DNA of 60,591 nt, from contig CACWNR010000020.1 in the NCBI GenBank assembly GCA_902762355.1, positions 1-60,591 of the forward strand. The letters are read 5' to 3'. The stretch comes from an uncultured Bacteroidales bacterium (GTDB lineage: Bacteria; Bacteroidota; Bacteroidia; Bacteroidales; Paludibacteraceae). Below are positions 54,201-60,591 of the stretch, piece by piece. A program made the position numbers and the translations under genes. Position 1 is the first letter of the stretch. Every line of letters begins with the position of its first letter. The notes beneath the pieces were generated by a model. The model searched no databases and had not been told where the DNA came from. It saw only the letters and a list, made by a program, of their open reading frames with translations.

Positions 54201-57200
54201 GCATACATGGCCGGAGCATTAGAACCAGTTAAGGTGATATAATTAGGAGATGCGCTATTCTTCGGCATTGTATTGTCGAAGATTTGAGTACCATTGCGGT
54301 ACACCTTAATTGCACGAGCACTTGAACAGCCGCTCGTCAAGGTTATCGATTCTGCAGCTCCTATGAAGAAATAGATTCGGTTATTACCCGGAGTTTCACG
54401 ACTCCAATCGTTATCGTTCTTAGAGAACTTCCATCCTTCTTTTCCACTTGCGGTACTGAAAGCATTACCCGTCTTGATATAAGTCTCTGTACCATCGAAT
54501 GTGATTGGATCTCCATTCACATAAGTATAAGGAGCGACAGCCGTTTTTGTTACCGTGTAGGTAGCGGTCTTCTCGTCTATAGTCACGTCAATGGTTGAAC
54601 CATTATCAACAAATGTACCTGCAGCAACCTCGGTACCATCTGCTTTCATTGCTTTAACCGATGTCAAAGCAGGAGCAGGTGTTCCATCGAGATAATAAAC
54701 GGTTACCGTCTTTGTACTTTGGTTGATAAAGGCATCAAAGCCATTTGCATAAACAGCCTGATAGAGTTTTGCACCAAAGTGAGCAAAGATCTCAATATCA
54801 GCTGTTGGGGTATATGTGCCACCTGCACGACCGATTAAAGTACCGCCTGTGGCTTCTGTGTACCAACCATCGAAGACAAGATTTGCTACCGCTGCGTCAG
54901 GCAATACCAACGCAGCGTCTCCTTCGCCCCAAGTAGCAGAAGCGGTTCCGCATGTACCGCCGTTCGCGTTGTAAGTAACGGTCAGCACTTGTCTCCAAAC
55001 AGCCGTGAAGGTTACATCTGCTGACAACACAGCGGTCTTACCATTAGCAATCAGTGTGTTGGCTGTTACCGTTGCATCATCTACCACCACATCAGCGTTT
55101 GCCTTCCAGCCTTGGTGCTCCCAGCCACTCACACCTGTAATCTCTGCCAAAGTAACCGAAGCAGCGTTCTCTGCGTCAGGCGCTGTACCTTTAGCGCTGA
55201 CGTAGGTGATATCGTACGTAGTAATAGGAGTGGACGAAACGGAAAGTTCGAGCGAAGCAGAAGCCTCACAGCCCTCTGCGTTGACAATAACGCACCAATA
55301 CGTACCGGCACTTTCTAACTCACAACTTGCAATCGAATAGGTAGTACCATCTGCAGCAGCAGTTTTTGCTGTTTGGATAGCGCCTGCCTCTTCAGCAGCC
55401 TCTAACGTTTCACCCTTATACCATGCATATAGGGTAGTTGCAGAAACATTGCTTGCCGAAGCCGTCATCGTAACGGCATCACCTACTGCGTGTATTGCTC
55501 CGCCTGTAGCCTCAATAGCCGGAGACGTCGGAACAGTTGCCGGCTCCCATGCCGTATTTCCCACCAGATAAGCCGCTGCATTCTGGAACAACTTCTGCCC
55601 ATTAGCGTTCAGCGCATCCAACTTAGCGTTCGAAACACTAATCATCAGATACTTGCCTGCACTTGTGCCACGCTGAGCAGGAGTTAACTCATGAATAGCG
55701 CATCCATTTCCTTCGCCTGCATTCGGAGTCGTTGCCAATATATATCCTTCTTTGCCGGATGTAAACGAACCTATCGGTTGCATACATTTAGCAGCAGCAT
55801 CGTCAGTTATCTCAAAGAAACCAGCCGTCATAGTAACACCACTAAACAGCGGGTGACTTGCTACATTGCAGTATGCGCTATTCAGCGTTGCTCCATTAAC
55901 AGTTTGACCTGCGTTCGGAGCGCCCCACTGCCAACGTTGCGATGCATCATTGGTGTTACCATAGAAATACGTTTTTGTATTCAACACAGGAGTGTTACCA
56001 GCCTTTGCTGAAGCGACAGCGGTTGCATTATAACTACTGCCACCTATAGATTCATGCAATACAATCAAATCGTAACCCGTTTGGTCTGCATCAGACGTTG
56101 GACCTACAATCTTAACATTATAGATATCCTTTAGAGCAGCATACAGTTTATCGTTTGCCTTAACGGTAGCCTCAGCGGTAGCGGTTACATACAAAACTTT
56201 CTGTCTCGTATCAGCCACAAACGTTGCATTTACCGTTACCGCATATGCCGGCATCTCAAATTGACCATTAGCATCAACCGTGATACCCGTTGCCGAAGCA
56301 TCCTCAGATTTAACTATCTCCCATGCATCAAACAAATAATCCTCATCCGGAGTAGCCACTAAGGTCACCACCTCTCCTGCCTTTTGCTCGGCAGGACTAA
56401 TAGTAAAGTCACCATTTGTATGGCCGCCCTTTGTAATAGCATATAAGGTTGTCCATTGAGCGGTAAAGGTCGTATTTGCAGCGGTCATGGTATAAGAAGC
56501 GCCAGCAGCTTTTACATCGCTGTCAATATTACACAGCCATCCGTCAAATGCATGACCTGCCCAACTCGGAGCTGCTGCAAGATTAAATTTCGCGCCTTCA
56601 GCAACATCTTCCTGAGTCGGAGCATCGCCAGGAGCACCATTGAGGTTATAGGAAACTTCATATTTGGTCACACTTGAATCTTCTGTCCACTTTGCATATA
56701 GAGTTGCATCTGCTGTGAGTGTTGCACCTGCAACAGCAGGAGTTTCAAATGTTCCGTTATCAGTAAACCATCCGCCAAAAATCCAGCCTGCCTCACTCAA
56801 CGTAGGCAGAGTTGCAGGTAATTTCGTTTGACCTGTTAAATCAATCTGGTTTGCACCATGTCCATTCTCAACATAGGTTACAGAATAACCAGTTGGAGCC
56901 TCGGTATAAATAGCAATCTTTTTGATAACTTTATACGAAGATCCTGCCTCCATTGCCCAAACAATATATTCAGAACCTGTTAAGCCCGATTTTGTCATTA
57001 CCCAATCATTCGCATTCTTGGTGGCTCCAGAGTTTCCAACACTTAAATCCCATGTTTGTGTACCGGAAGGATCATTATCCGTTGCATGCGAGATACCCAT
57101 CTTAAAATTAGCACTCGTATTATTGTAATCGTGATAAATGATAACTTTTATAGAACCATTAACTCCGGTAACGGGTATTCCAAAATGGTGCGATGAAGCA

Positions 57201-57505
57201 TCACCGTTTTGACCATCAAAGTCAACACCCGCTGTTGTATTGTTTATTTTGATACTCTTTTTTGCTTTCGCTCTAAAGAATACGCCATCTATTGTAGCTG
57301 TTGTCACAGCACTGTTGGCTCCTGTAATAGTTTGAGCGGGGAAATTAGTTGTATTCGTAAAATCAATACTATCCAAACGAACCCAACTCGTCTGCGCCAT
57401 AACATTGCCGATGGAGAAAGTGAGTAAGAGTAAGGTCATGGTCATTACCTTCCAATGTCGTAGGAATCCTAGACCTTTGTCCTTTTTTTGTAATACTTTT
57501 GTCAT
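51245..57505 (-). CDS. Giant secreted multidomain protein (InlB-like, Ig-like and Big_2 modules)
   Basis: The protein has 2086 aa with a long signal sequence cleaved near VMAQ (about residue 38). Order: beta-sandwich (about 40-205); three InlB-type repeats (208-432, e.g. YEVSYNLNGAPGDAPTQEDV); a Rossmann-like segment (433-650, KVLYVTATAEATVKANDKLY); Ig-like and InlB modules (660-910); a Big_2 domain (1130-1205, TWTSSNPAVATVVNGVVTGV); four Ig-like modules with core YYVIVTNKK or YQWYICDDAE (1217-1720, interrupted by a sandwich at 1398-1540); two further beta modules; tail KVLINGELFILRGEKMYDAT plus GRLVK. It is presumably at the cell surface; no catalytic site is recognised. It lies in a run with toxin-antitoxin genes and no promoter of its own is evident. 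Confidence 0.88.
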   Translation of the reverse strand: MTKVLQKKDKGLGFLRHWKVMTMTLLLLTFSIGNVMAQTSWVRLDSIDFTNTTNFPAQTITGANSAVTTATIDGVFFRAKAKKSIKINNTTAGVDFDGQNGDASSHHFGIPVTGVNGSIKVIIYHDYNNTSANFKMGISHATDNDPSGTQTWDLSVGNSGATKNANDWVMTKSGLTGSEYIVWAMEAGSSYKVIKKIAIYTEAPTGYSVTYVENGHGANQIDLTGQTKLPATLPTLSEAGWIFGGWFTDNGTFETPAVAGATLTADATLYAKWTEDSSVTKYEVSYNLNGAPGDAPTQEDVAEGAKFNLAAAPSWAGHAFDGWLCNIDSDVKAAGASYTMTAANTTFTAQWTTLYAITKGGHTNGDFTISPAEQKAGEVVTLVATPDEDYLFDAWEIVKSEDASATGITVDANGQFEMPAYAVTVNATFVADTRQKVLYVTATAEATVKANDKLYAALKDIYNVKIVGPTSDADQTGYDLIVLHESIGGSSYNATAVASAKAGNTPVLNTKTYFYGNTNDASQRWQWGAPNAGQTVNGATLNSAYCNVASHPLFSGVTMTAGFFEITDDAAAKCMQPIGSFTSGKEGYILATTPNAGEGNGCAIHELTPAQRGTSAGKYLMISVSNAKLDALNANGQKLFQNAAAYLVGNTAWEPATVPTSPAIEATGGAIHAVGDAVTMTASASNVSATTLYAWYKGETLEAAEEAGAIQTAKTAAADGTTYSIASCELESAGTYWCVIVNAEGCEASASLELSVSSTPITTYDITYVSAKGTAPDAENAASVTLAEITGVSGWEHQGWKANADVVVDDATVTANTLIANGKTAVLSADVTFTAVWRQVLTVTYNANGGTCGTASATWGEGDAALVLPDAAVANLVFDGWYTEATGGTLIGRAGGTYTPTADIEIFAHFGAKLYQAVYANGFDAFINQSTKTVTVYYLDGTPAPALTSVKAMKADGTEVAAGTFVDNGSTIDVTIDEKTATYTVTKTAVAPYTYVNGDPITFDGTETYIKTGNAFSTASGKEGWKFSKNDNDWSRETPGNNRIYFFIGAAESITLTSGCSSARAIKVYRNGTQIFDNTMPKNSASPNYITLTGSNAPAMYAIVSNQTDGDGAIKIMALAPWVSTTAVVLKEGESAISEKEIWAGANFTLTAEVTPDNASNKTITWTSSNPAVATVVNGVVTGVAANADPVTITASTVDGVTATCAVTVTAAPSPCETPVITADPASQAYCAGSEPTLTVAANDPSDGGTLHYAWFKAGETDEAVGTDAASYTVEAAGTYYVIVTNKKDGNLDASATSANAVVTLNTPASITTQPTGKSEVVSGSEVTLSVVATNATGYQWYICDDAEKANASAISGAEAANYVFNCSASAYYYCVVGNACGAGIESNVVSVKLEPTGCNLIGTATDNSYTKTGEWSVYPVNSNGVHTPTDNNFGTCKAFDNTTDVNCINTRRFAINFVKDVESVTIYARGGTGRTFTSVSVSSEMTKNTYTELTDIDKQITTIDGAGNQYVITTEGIIPGGQYAWFEFSGSFSGVFKICYTEAPAKCEAPVLPALANKELCEGDAFTAWDATATVSDGGSLSYQWYNGDTDEALSGKNAAEFTPTEDGNYYVIVTNKKTGYRDNTTKSAILNVTHFASAAITTAPTDVRQTVGEEATLSVVATGKAPLTYQWYTCDDAEGNNPVIIPGAEEDSYSVTVTDGLDQYYKVVVSSGCGEASAIARIVEWVALPQLSVSATTTWDWVNAGENIKLTDGTTPAKNEECVMANVKVGGKMPTNDATFNSQALLFCGENVRAVDGGRAYASVAYIKFNTTVAGKVTVEFSTNTEDKVRCVKINGVASETSDKKTTVKTFSTVVPAGEVSLVGYEGESANKYIRISKIIFEVTPDVADADYTREVTQGRYGTICLPNGGVMVGAQLFEVAYYGQTSEKIFFDEIVNGVMEAGVPYIFLPREGATQLGVYYTDAVNAPAGNHNGLYGSYSRTELPSDGSCYILLNNQYCQVLSAENYVGANKAYIKLGEITPVEPALVPGRRRMSMSVVRQTPTGLENGELLNGENGVQKVLINGELFILRGEKMYDATGRLVK

Positions 57506-57508
57506 AAG

Positions 57509-57549
57509 ATTTAAAAAGTTAAATGATTATTATTATTATTTGTGTTTAT
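57509..57549 (-). promoter_or_regulatory. AT-rich leader repeat, copy 1
   Basis: Related to 58058-58092 and 58676-58708; minus-strand core AATCATTTAACTTTTT just before the ATG. No TAnnTTTG box is present. Confidence 0.5.
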
Positions 57550-57837
57550 TTATTTCGATTTCTTAAACAAATCAGCATGCGTCCCAGTTCGGACTAAAGC
57601 CACGAGACAAACTGCTTCTTGGATATCATAAACAAGCAACCAATTCGACTCTATATGACATTCCCAGAAACCTTTATAGTTGCGGCCTTCCAACTTATGC
57701 GGGAGATATTCTGCCGGAACTTGTCCGTCCTGACGAAGGTGTTCCAATACGGTTTTGATATTATCCATATTGCACCCCCTACGCTGACTAAGCTTAAGGT
57801 CTTTCTTAAATTGACCTGTCGGTTTTAACTCGTACAT
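57550..57837 (-). CDS. YafQ-family mRNA interferase toxin
   Basis: A RelE-fold toxin of 95 aa. YELKPTGQFKKDLKLSQRRG at the N-terminus, LPHKLEGRNYKGFWECHI in the middle, and WLLVYDIQEAVCLVALVRTG with THADLF at the end are the YafQ pattern, with the catalytic-type His near the C-terminus. The family cuts mRNA on the ribosome. It starts 2 bp after its antitoxin gene. Confidence 0.92.
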   Translation of the reverse strand: MYELKPTGQFKKDLKLSQRRGCNMDNIKTVLEHLRQDGQVPAEYLPHKLEGRNYKGFWECHIESNWLLVYDIQEAVCLVALVRTGTHADLFKKSK

Positions 57838-57839
57838 AC

Positions 57840-58052
57840 TTATCCGAGAATATCTTTCATCATTTCATCAACACTTGAATATGTCTTCAAGTTACCCTCA
57901 CGAGCCTCTTTCATTGCTTCTTTTGTCTCTGCGTTAGGCACGTACACATCAGAGCGGCTGATAATACGAATACCCTTCACCTGTTGAATCAGTTGAATGA
58001 TTGGCTGTACAAGTGAATTCGTCGGATTATATTCTATCGTCATTGTTTGCAT
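57840..58052 (-). CDS. Antitoxin of the YafQ-type module
   Basis: The protein has 70 aa; a second ATG is three codons in. The N-terminus MTIEYNPTNSLVQPIIQLIQ is followed by a hinge and the acidic C-terminal segment TKEAMKEAREGNLKTYSSVD, the usual toxin-binding layout. Antitoxin-first order directly before the toxin. The leader repeat 58058-58092 precedes it. Confidence 0.85.
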   Translation of the reverse strand: MQTMTIEYNPTNSLVQPIIQLIQQVKGIRIISRSDVYVPNAETKEAMKEAREGNLKTYSSVDEMMKDILG

Positions 58053-58057
58053 AAATT

Positions 58058-58092
58058 TTAAAAGTTAAATGATTAATATTTGTGTTAATTTA
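58058..58092 (-). promoter_or_regulatory. AT-rich leader repeat, copy 2
   Basis: Minus-strand CACAAATATTAATCATTTAA just before the antitoxin ATG. It contains no TAnnTTTG box, so it is more likely a translational leader than a promoter. Confidence 0.5.
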
Positions 58093-58422
58093 TTATTTTT
58101 CATTCTTCATCGTCTCATTCGCCTGGTTCTTTGGCTCGCGGCGAGTGTCCCAGATATCGTCAATATGGATTTCCTTATCTGACTCAGCGATAAAGTAGAT
58201 CATCTTATTATACTCACTAAACAACAAACCGCGATATTCTTTATCTGCCGATGCCAATAAATCTTCAAGAGGACCACTTTTAGGAAATTTCTTAAGCTGT
58301 TTAACAGCAGCTGTGGTTTCTTTGCGGAACTTCACTGCAGAACGATACCCAAAATCATCGTTTATCTTCTGCAAAGCCTTATACCATGCCGTCCTCGCTT
58401 TTTGAGCCCACTTAATCGTCAT
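58093..58422 (-). CDS. RelE/ParE-family toxin
   Basis: The protein has 109 aa. MTIKWAQKARTAWYKALQKI opens the fold, VKFRKETTAAVKQLKKFPKS is the helical hairpin, and YRGLLFSEYNKMIYFIAESD with IHIDDIWDTRREP forms the C-terminal sheet and DTRR end typical of ParE-like toxins. A Lys/Asn/Glu-rich extension follows. It overlaps its antitoxin gene by 4 bp. Confidence 0.88.
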   Translation of the reverse strand: MTIKWAQKARTAWYKALQKINDDFGYRSAVKFRKETTAAVKQLKKFPKSGPLEDLLASADKEYRGLLFSEYNKMIYFIAESDKEIHIDDIWDTRREPKNQANETMKNEK

Positions 58423-58670
58423 GCTGCCTTACGTTCTTTAAGTTCTTCCAATGCTTTATCCATAAACGCTTCCATCTCATCCTCAGTACAAAAGCGTCCA
58501 GCAGCAATATCCACTTCCGCCTCTTCTACGCGAGCCATCAACTCTTCCTTCGTATATGGACGTGTTTCCTCGGCAGGTTCTACCAAATGAGCGGCCAGCC
58601 ATTGACGGTTATCCATAGTCAATGTAGACTTCAAATAATCCAACAATCCTTGTAATACAACTGCACTCAT
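58419..58670 (-). CDS. Antitoxin of the RelE/ParE-type module
   Basis: The protein has 83 aa with segment MDNRQWLAAHLVEPAEETRP followed by an acidic helix YTKEELMARVEEAEVDIAAG. The stop overlaps the toxin ATG. The leader repeat at 58676 precedes it. Confidence 0.82.
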   Translation of the reverse strand: MSAVVLQGLLDYLKSTLTMDNRQWLAAHLVEPAEETRPYTKEELMARVEEAEVDIAAGRFCTEDEMEAFMDKALEELKERKAA

Positions 58671-58675
58671 AGTTT

Positions 58676-58708
58676 TATAAATTAATGATTAATATTTGTG
58701 TTAATTTT
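58676..58708 (-). promoter_or_regulatory. AT-rich leader repeat, copy 3
   Basis: Minus-strand CACAAATATTAATCATTTAA just before the ATG at 58670, the same 20 bases as copy 2. Confidence 0.5.
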
Positions 58709-58729
58709 GATTTAAGCGAACTTGCTCTA

Positions 58730-58915
58730 TCATAGTTCTCGAATGAATTGCATTGCCTCGTCAACGCTCATTGAGGGGGCTGTTTCACATTCACGCTTAG
58801 CTCTTACCACCGCATTAGCCACACGATAAGCCTGCTCCAAACCTAGGAAGCGGTTCCAACGTCTCGGAGACATCCGCACCGTGATGCTTCTTGTATCTCT
58901 CTCTAATACACACAT
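58730..58915 (-). CDS. Orphan antitoxin-like small protein
   Basis: The protein has 61 aa from ATG 58915 (MCVLERDTRSITVRMSPRRW). The strand-helix pattern ITVRMSPRRWNRFLGLEQAY and the end MSVDEAMQFIREL are reminiscent of ribbon-helix-helix antitoxins. No toxin gene follows directly. It is the first gene after the promoter at 58947 and may head the run down to the 40-aa peptide. Longer upstream starts lie in the promoter and are rejected. Confidence 0.65.
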   Translation of the reverse strand: MCVLERDTRSITVRMSPRRWNRFLGLEQAYRVANAVVRAKRECETAPSMSVDEAMQFIREL

Positions 58916-58946
58916 AATAGAATTGTATTTAGTTTCATTTCCGCGG

Positions 58947-58977
58947 CAAAGATACAAATTTATTTTTACATACGCAA
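58947..58977 (-). promoter_or_regulatory. Promoter of the toxin-antitoxin/giant-protein run
   Basis: On the minus strand TTGCGTATGTA, 19 nt after TTGC, TATCTTTG. It is the only clear promoter upstream of the genes between 58915 and 51077. Confidence 0.75.
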
Positions 58978-59105
58978 GCGCGGGAGGGTATGCGCGCGAA
59001 TTTTCGACAAGAAACGTCAATTTTTACACATATGCGCCTGTTGATTGCATAAAAAGAGACGGGGCACGATGTATGTGCTCCGCCTCTAAATAGCGCTCGC
59101 GGAAA

Positions 59106-60590
59106 TTACAATTTCTTTCCGGTTATGTCATAGCGTTCACCGTTACGGATGATGATAACGTGATCGTTCTCGATGATCTTATAGACACCTACCTCATCGT
59201 CTTTGATCAGCATAATCGGGGCTTTCAATGAGCCATGATGAGCGTCCGCTGAATAGTTGATAGAACCGCAGGCAGGCACATAGGTCTCGCCGTTCATCTC
59301 GAAGCGCAACTCACCTACCCGATCACTCTGGATGGTCAGGAAATACAGCGAATCTATCGGCGTAGCTACAGCGGCGAGTTCGTCGCCTACATAGACGCGG
59401 AGCGTCTGACCGCCTTCGGCTGTAGGACCGTTATCACTGTAAGACCGCTCTGCTGTAAGACCGCTTTCGCTGTATGACACCTTGGCTATCATCGTCATGT
59501 TGGTAGCGGCAGCGGGGTTGGAGAAATGGTCTCCCGTAACCTGTAACCCGTCACCCGTCACCCGTTTAGCAGGCGCGTTGCCGGTCTGACGGTAGAACTT
59601 AATCTCCTTGGTGCCCGGAGCCAGCCGGCGGAAGAGGTATCCTTCGCCGGGACGGAGGGCTGTGAGGTCACCTTCCCATTTCTTATCCTCGGAGAAGTAC
59701 GCAAAGCGGTTGTGAGCCTTGATCATATCGCCCTGGGACGCGTAGTCGTAGTAGGCTGTGAGTGCCTTGGTCACAGAGACAGGTTCGTCCAGCAGACACG
59801 GCATCGGACTCCACTGACCGTCGCCGCGTACGCGGATAGTGAGCGAGTCAGCCGACAGTTTATCTCCGGCGATCTGCATCGTGTTCTCCTGCTCCACGTA
59901 CATCATGTACATCTGCGAGAAATGGAGTCCCGTGAGCGTACCTACGAAGCCATCGGAAGCGGCGTTATAGGAAGCGAACTGGCGAGCGTTGGGGTTCTTG
60001 ATGAGATCGCCCTCGTTCCAAGGATTGGAAGCGGTGACGCAGGTGTTGAGGTGGCCCTTGGTGGTCGTCAAGTCGAGATGGGTAGATATCCAGTTCCATC
60101 CGCTGTGGAGAGCGATATTCTGCGTCTCGCTGCCTCCCGCAGTCAGGATAACGAGGTTACCATCGCAACCATAGACGTAGCCGTGAGCAAAGAGGATGTT
60201 CCTGTCGGTGGTCAGGTTGTACATCTTGCCGGTCGATGCTTGCCACAGGCGGAAATGTATCTGCTTGCGATTCATCTTATCGTTGCCGAAGATGGTGAGG
60301 TACACTCTGGACTTATTGGTCACATTGTCGAAGTCCACATTCGCCATACCGACGCACTCATTGTTGTAGAGGGCAATAACTTTGTCATTCGGGTCGGAAT
60401 CAAAGACATCGCCTATCTTAACCTGTCCGCAGAGCGACATGTTGTACGGATACTTACCCGTTTCGGGTTCGTCGTACGGACATTCGGTCGTCACCTCCAC
60501 CTCGATGAGTAGCGGTTCGGACAATCCCTGATCATCGGTCAGATAGACGACATGGTTGTGGATACCGGGTTTGAGCACTTCCGTTACGGT
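59106..60590 (-). CDS. Large secreted protein, C-terminal part (5' partial)
   Basis: The frame is open to the end of the window, so the N-terminus lies beyond it; a GTG at 60578 is only the first possible start inside. The visible 490 aa hold a repeated beta module in which DPNDKVIALYNNECVGMANV and the WNWIS motif (LHSGWNWISTHLDL) are prominent, a type known from Bacteroidetes extracellular proteins. Two micro-repeats encode KRVTGDGLQVTGDHF and a SYSESGLTAERSYSDNGPTA stretch. It ends in the tail YKIIENDHVIIIRNGERYDI plus TGKKL, as in three other secreted proteins here. Function unknown. Confidence 0.82.
   Translation of the reverse strand, partial: TVTEVLKPGIHNHVVYLTDDQGLSEPLLIEVEVTTECPYDEPETGKYPYNMSLCGQVKIGDVFDSDPNDKVIALYNNECVGMANVDFDNVTNKSRVYLTIFGNDKMNRKQIHFRLWQASTGKMYNLTTDRNILFAHGYVYGCDGNLVILTAGGSETQNIALHSGWNWISTHLDLTTTKGHLNTCVTASNPWNEGDLIKNPNARQFASYNAASDGFVGTLTGLHFSQMYMMYVEQENTMQIAGDKLSADSLTIRVRGDGQWSPMPCLLDEPVSVTKALTAYYDYASQGDMIKAHNRFAYFSEDKKWEGDLTALRPGEGYLFRRLAPGTKEIKFYRQTGNAPAKRVTGDGLQVTGDHFSNPAAATNMTMIAKVSYSESGLTAERSYSDNGPTAEGGQTLRVYVGDELAAVATPIDSLYFLTIQSDRVGELRFEMNGETYVPACGSINYSADAHHGSLKAPIMLIKDDEVGVYKIIENDHVIIIRNGERYDITGKKL
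59408..59479 (-). repeat. Micro-repeat inside the last gene
   Basis: About four imperfect copies of GCGGTCTTACAGC (minus strand) with 15-21-bp spacing, in frame. Confidence 0.7.
59532..59566 (-). repeat. Micro-repeat inside the last gene, GGTTACGGG family
   Basis: Minus strand: GGGTGACGGGTGACGGGTTA then CAGGTTACGGGAG. It encodes RVTGDGLQVTGD, nearly the same peptide as at 14201-14230. Confidence 0.75.
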
Positions 60591-60591
60591 G

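Overview
The window is chromosomal DNA of an uncultured-looking member of the Bacteroidales. The evidence is a SusC/SusD pair, Bacteroidetes promoters of the type TTG-N19-TAnnTTTG, very few Shine-Dalgarno sequences, the DUF4924, DUF5063 and BT_3928-type genes, and many secreted proteins sharing a short C-terminal tail. I cannot name a genus. Both ends cut through genes.

Layout. At 1-8.2 kb, a membrane-bound AraC-type regulator (cut by the window start) is followed by two secreted-protein genes, a 155-aa lipoprotein and a 1948-aa repeat protein. They carry nearly identical promoter and terminator segments, and a foreign-looking gene with a strong ribosome binding site lies between them. At 8.2-15.1 kb is a housekeeping block: tyrS, tRNA-Gln, rplY, pth, an S4-domain protein, a DUF4924 protein, nth, recA and an FAD oxidoreductase. 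At 15.1-24.6 kb is a pectin utilisation locus: a GH28 polygalacturonase on the plus strand facing susC-susD-PL1 pectate lyase-secreted protein on the minus strand. At 24.7-31.6 kb are wza, wzc and topB in one run, and divergently a sigma-54-type regulator with lptE. At 31.6-34.4 kb are two OmpA-family envelope proteins and tRNA-Met. At 34.5-40.6 kb are pta-ackA (acetate production), a GH13 amylase-like enzyme, a UbiA prenyltransferase, a DoxX/BT_3928-type membrane protein and a small lipoprotein. At 40.7-46.4 kb are maf, parC, a 54-aa membrane protein, dprA (N-terminally short), upp and a coiled-coil secreted protein. At 46.5-49.2 kb are a DUF5063 protein, an RNase D-like exonuclease and alkaline phosphatase.

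The last 11 kb (49.2-60.6 kb) is accessory DNA. It holds HicAB, a ParE-type pair with a DUF2442 gene, a YafQ-type pair, another RelE/ParE pair, an orphan antitoxin-like gene, a 2086-aa secreted repeat protein followed by a 40-aa Pro/Gly-rich peptide gene, and the end of another large secreted protein. An approximately 80-bp structured 3' repeat occurs twice here.

Three patterns run across the window. (i) Many promoters have a near-palindromic upstream box, TTGCATATATGCAA or a relative, exactly 19 nt before TAnnTTTG. (ii) Short islands of degenerate tandem micro-repeats sit in intergenic leaders and, in frame, inside conserved genes; two unrelated proteins carry the same repeat-encoded peptide. 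(iii) Four secreted proteins end in the same abrupt tail, NG-x-IxR-x-GxxxYxxxG. Coordinates are exact where read from the bases; functions are assigned from motifs, since no database search was possible.
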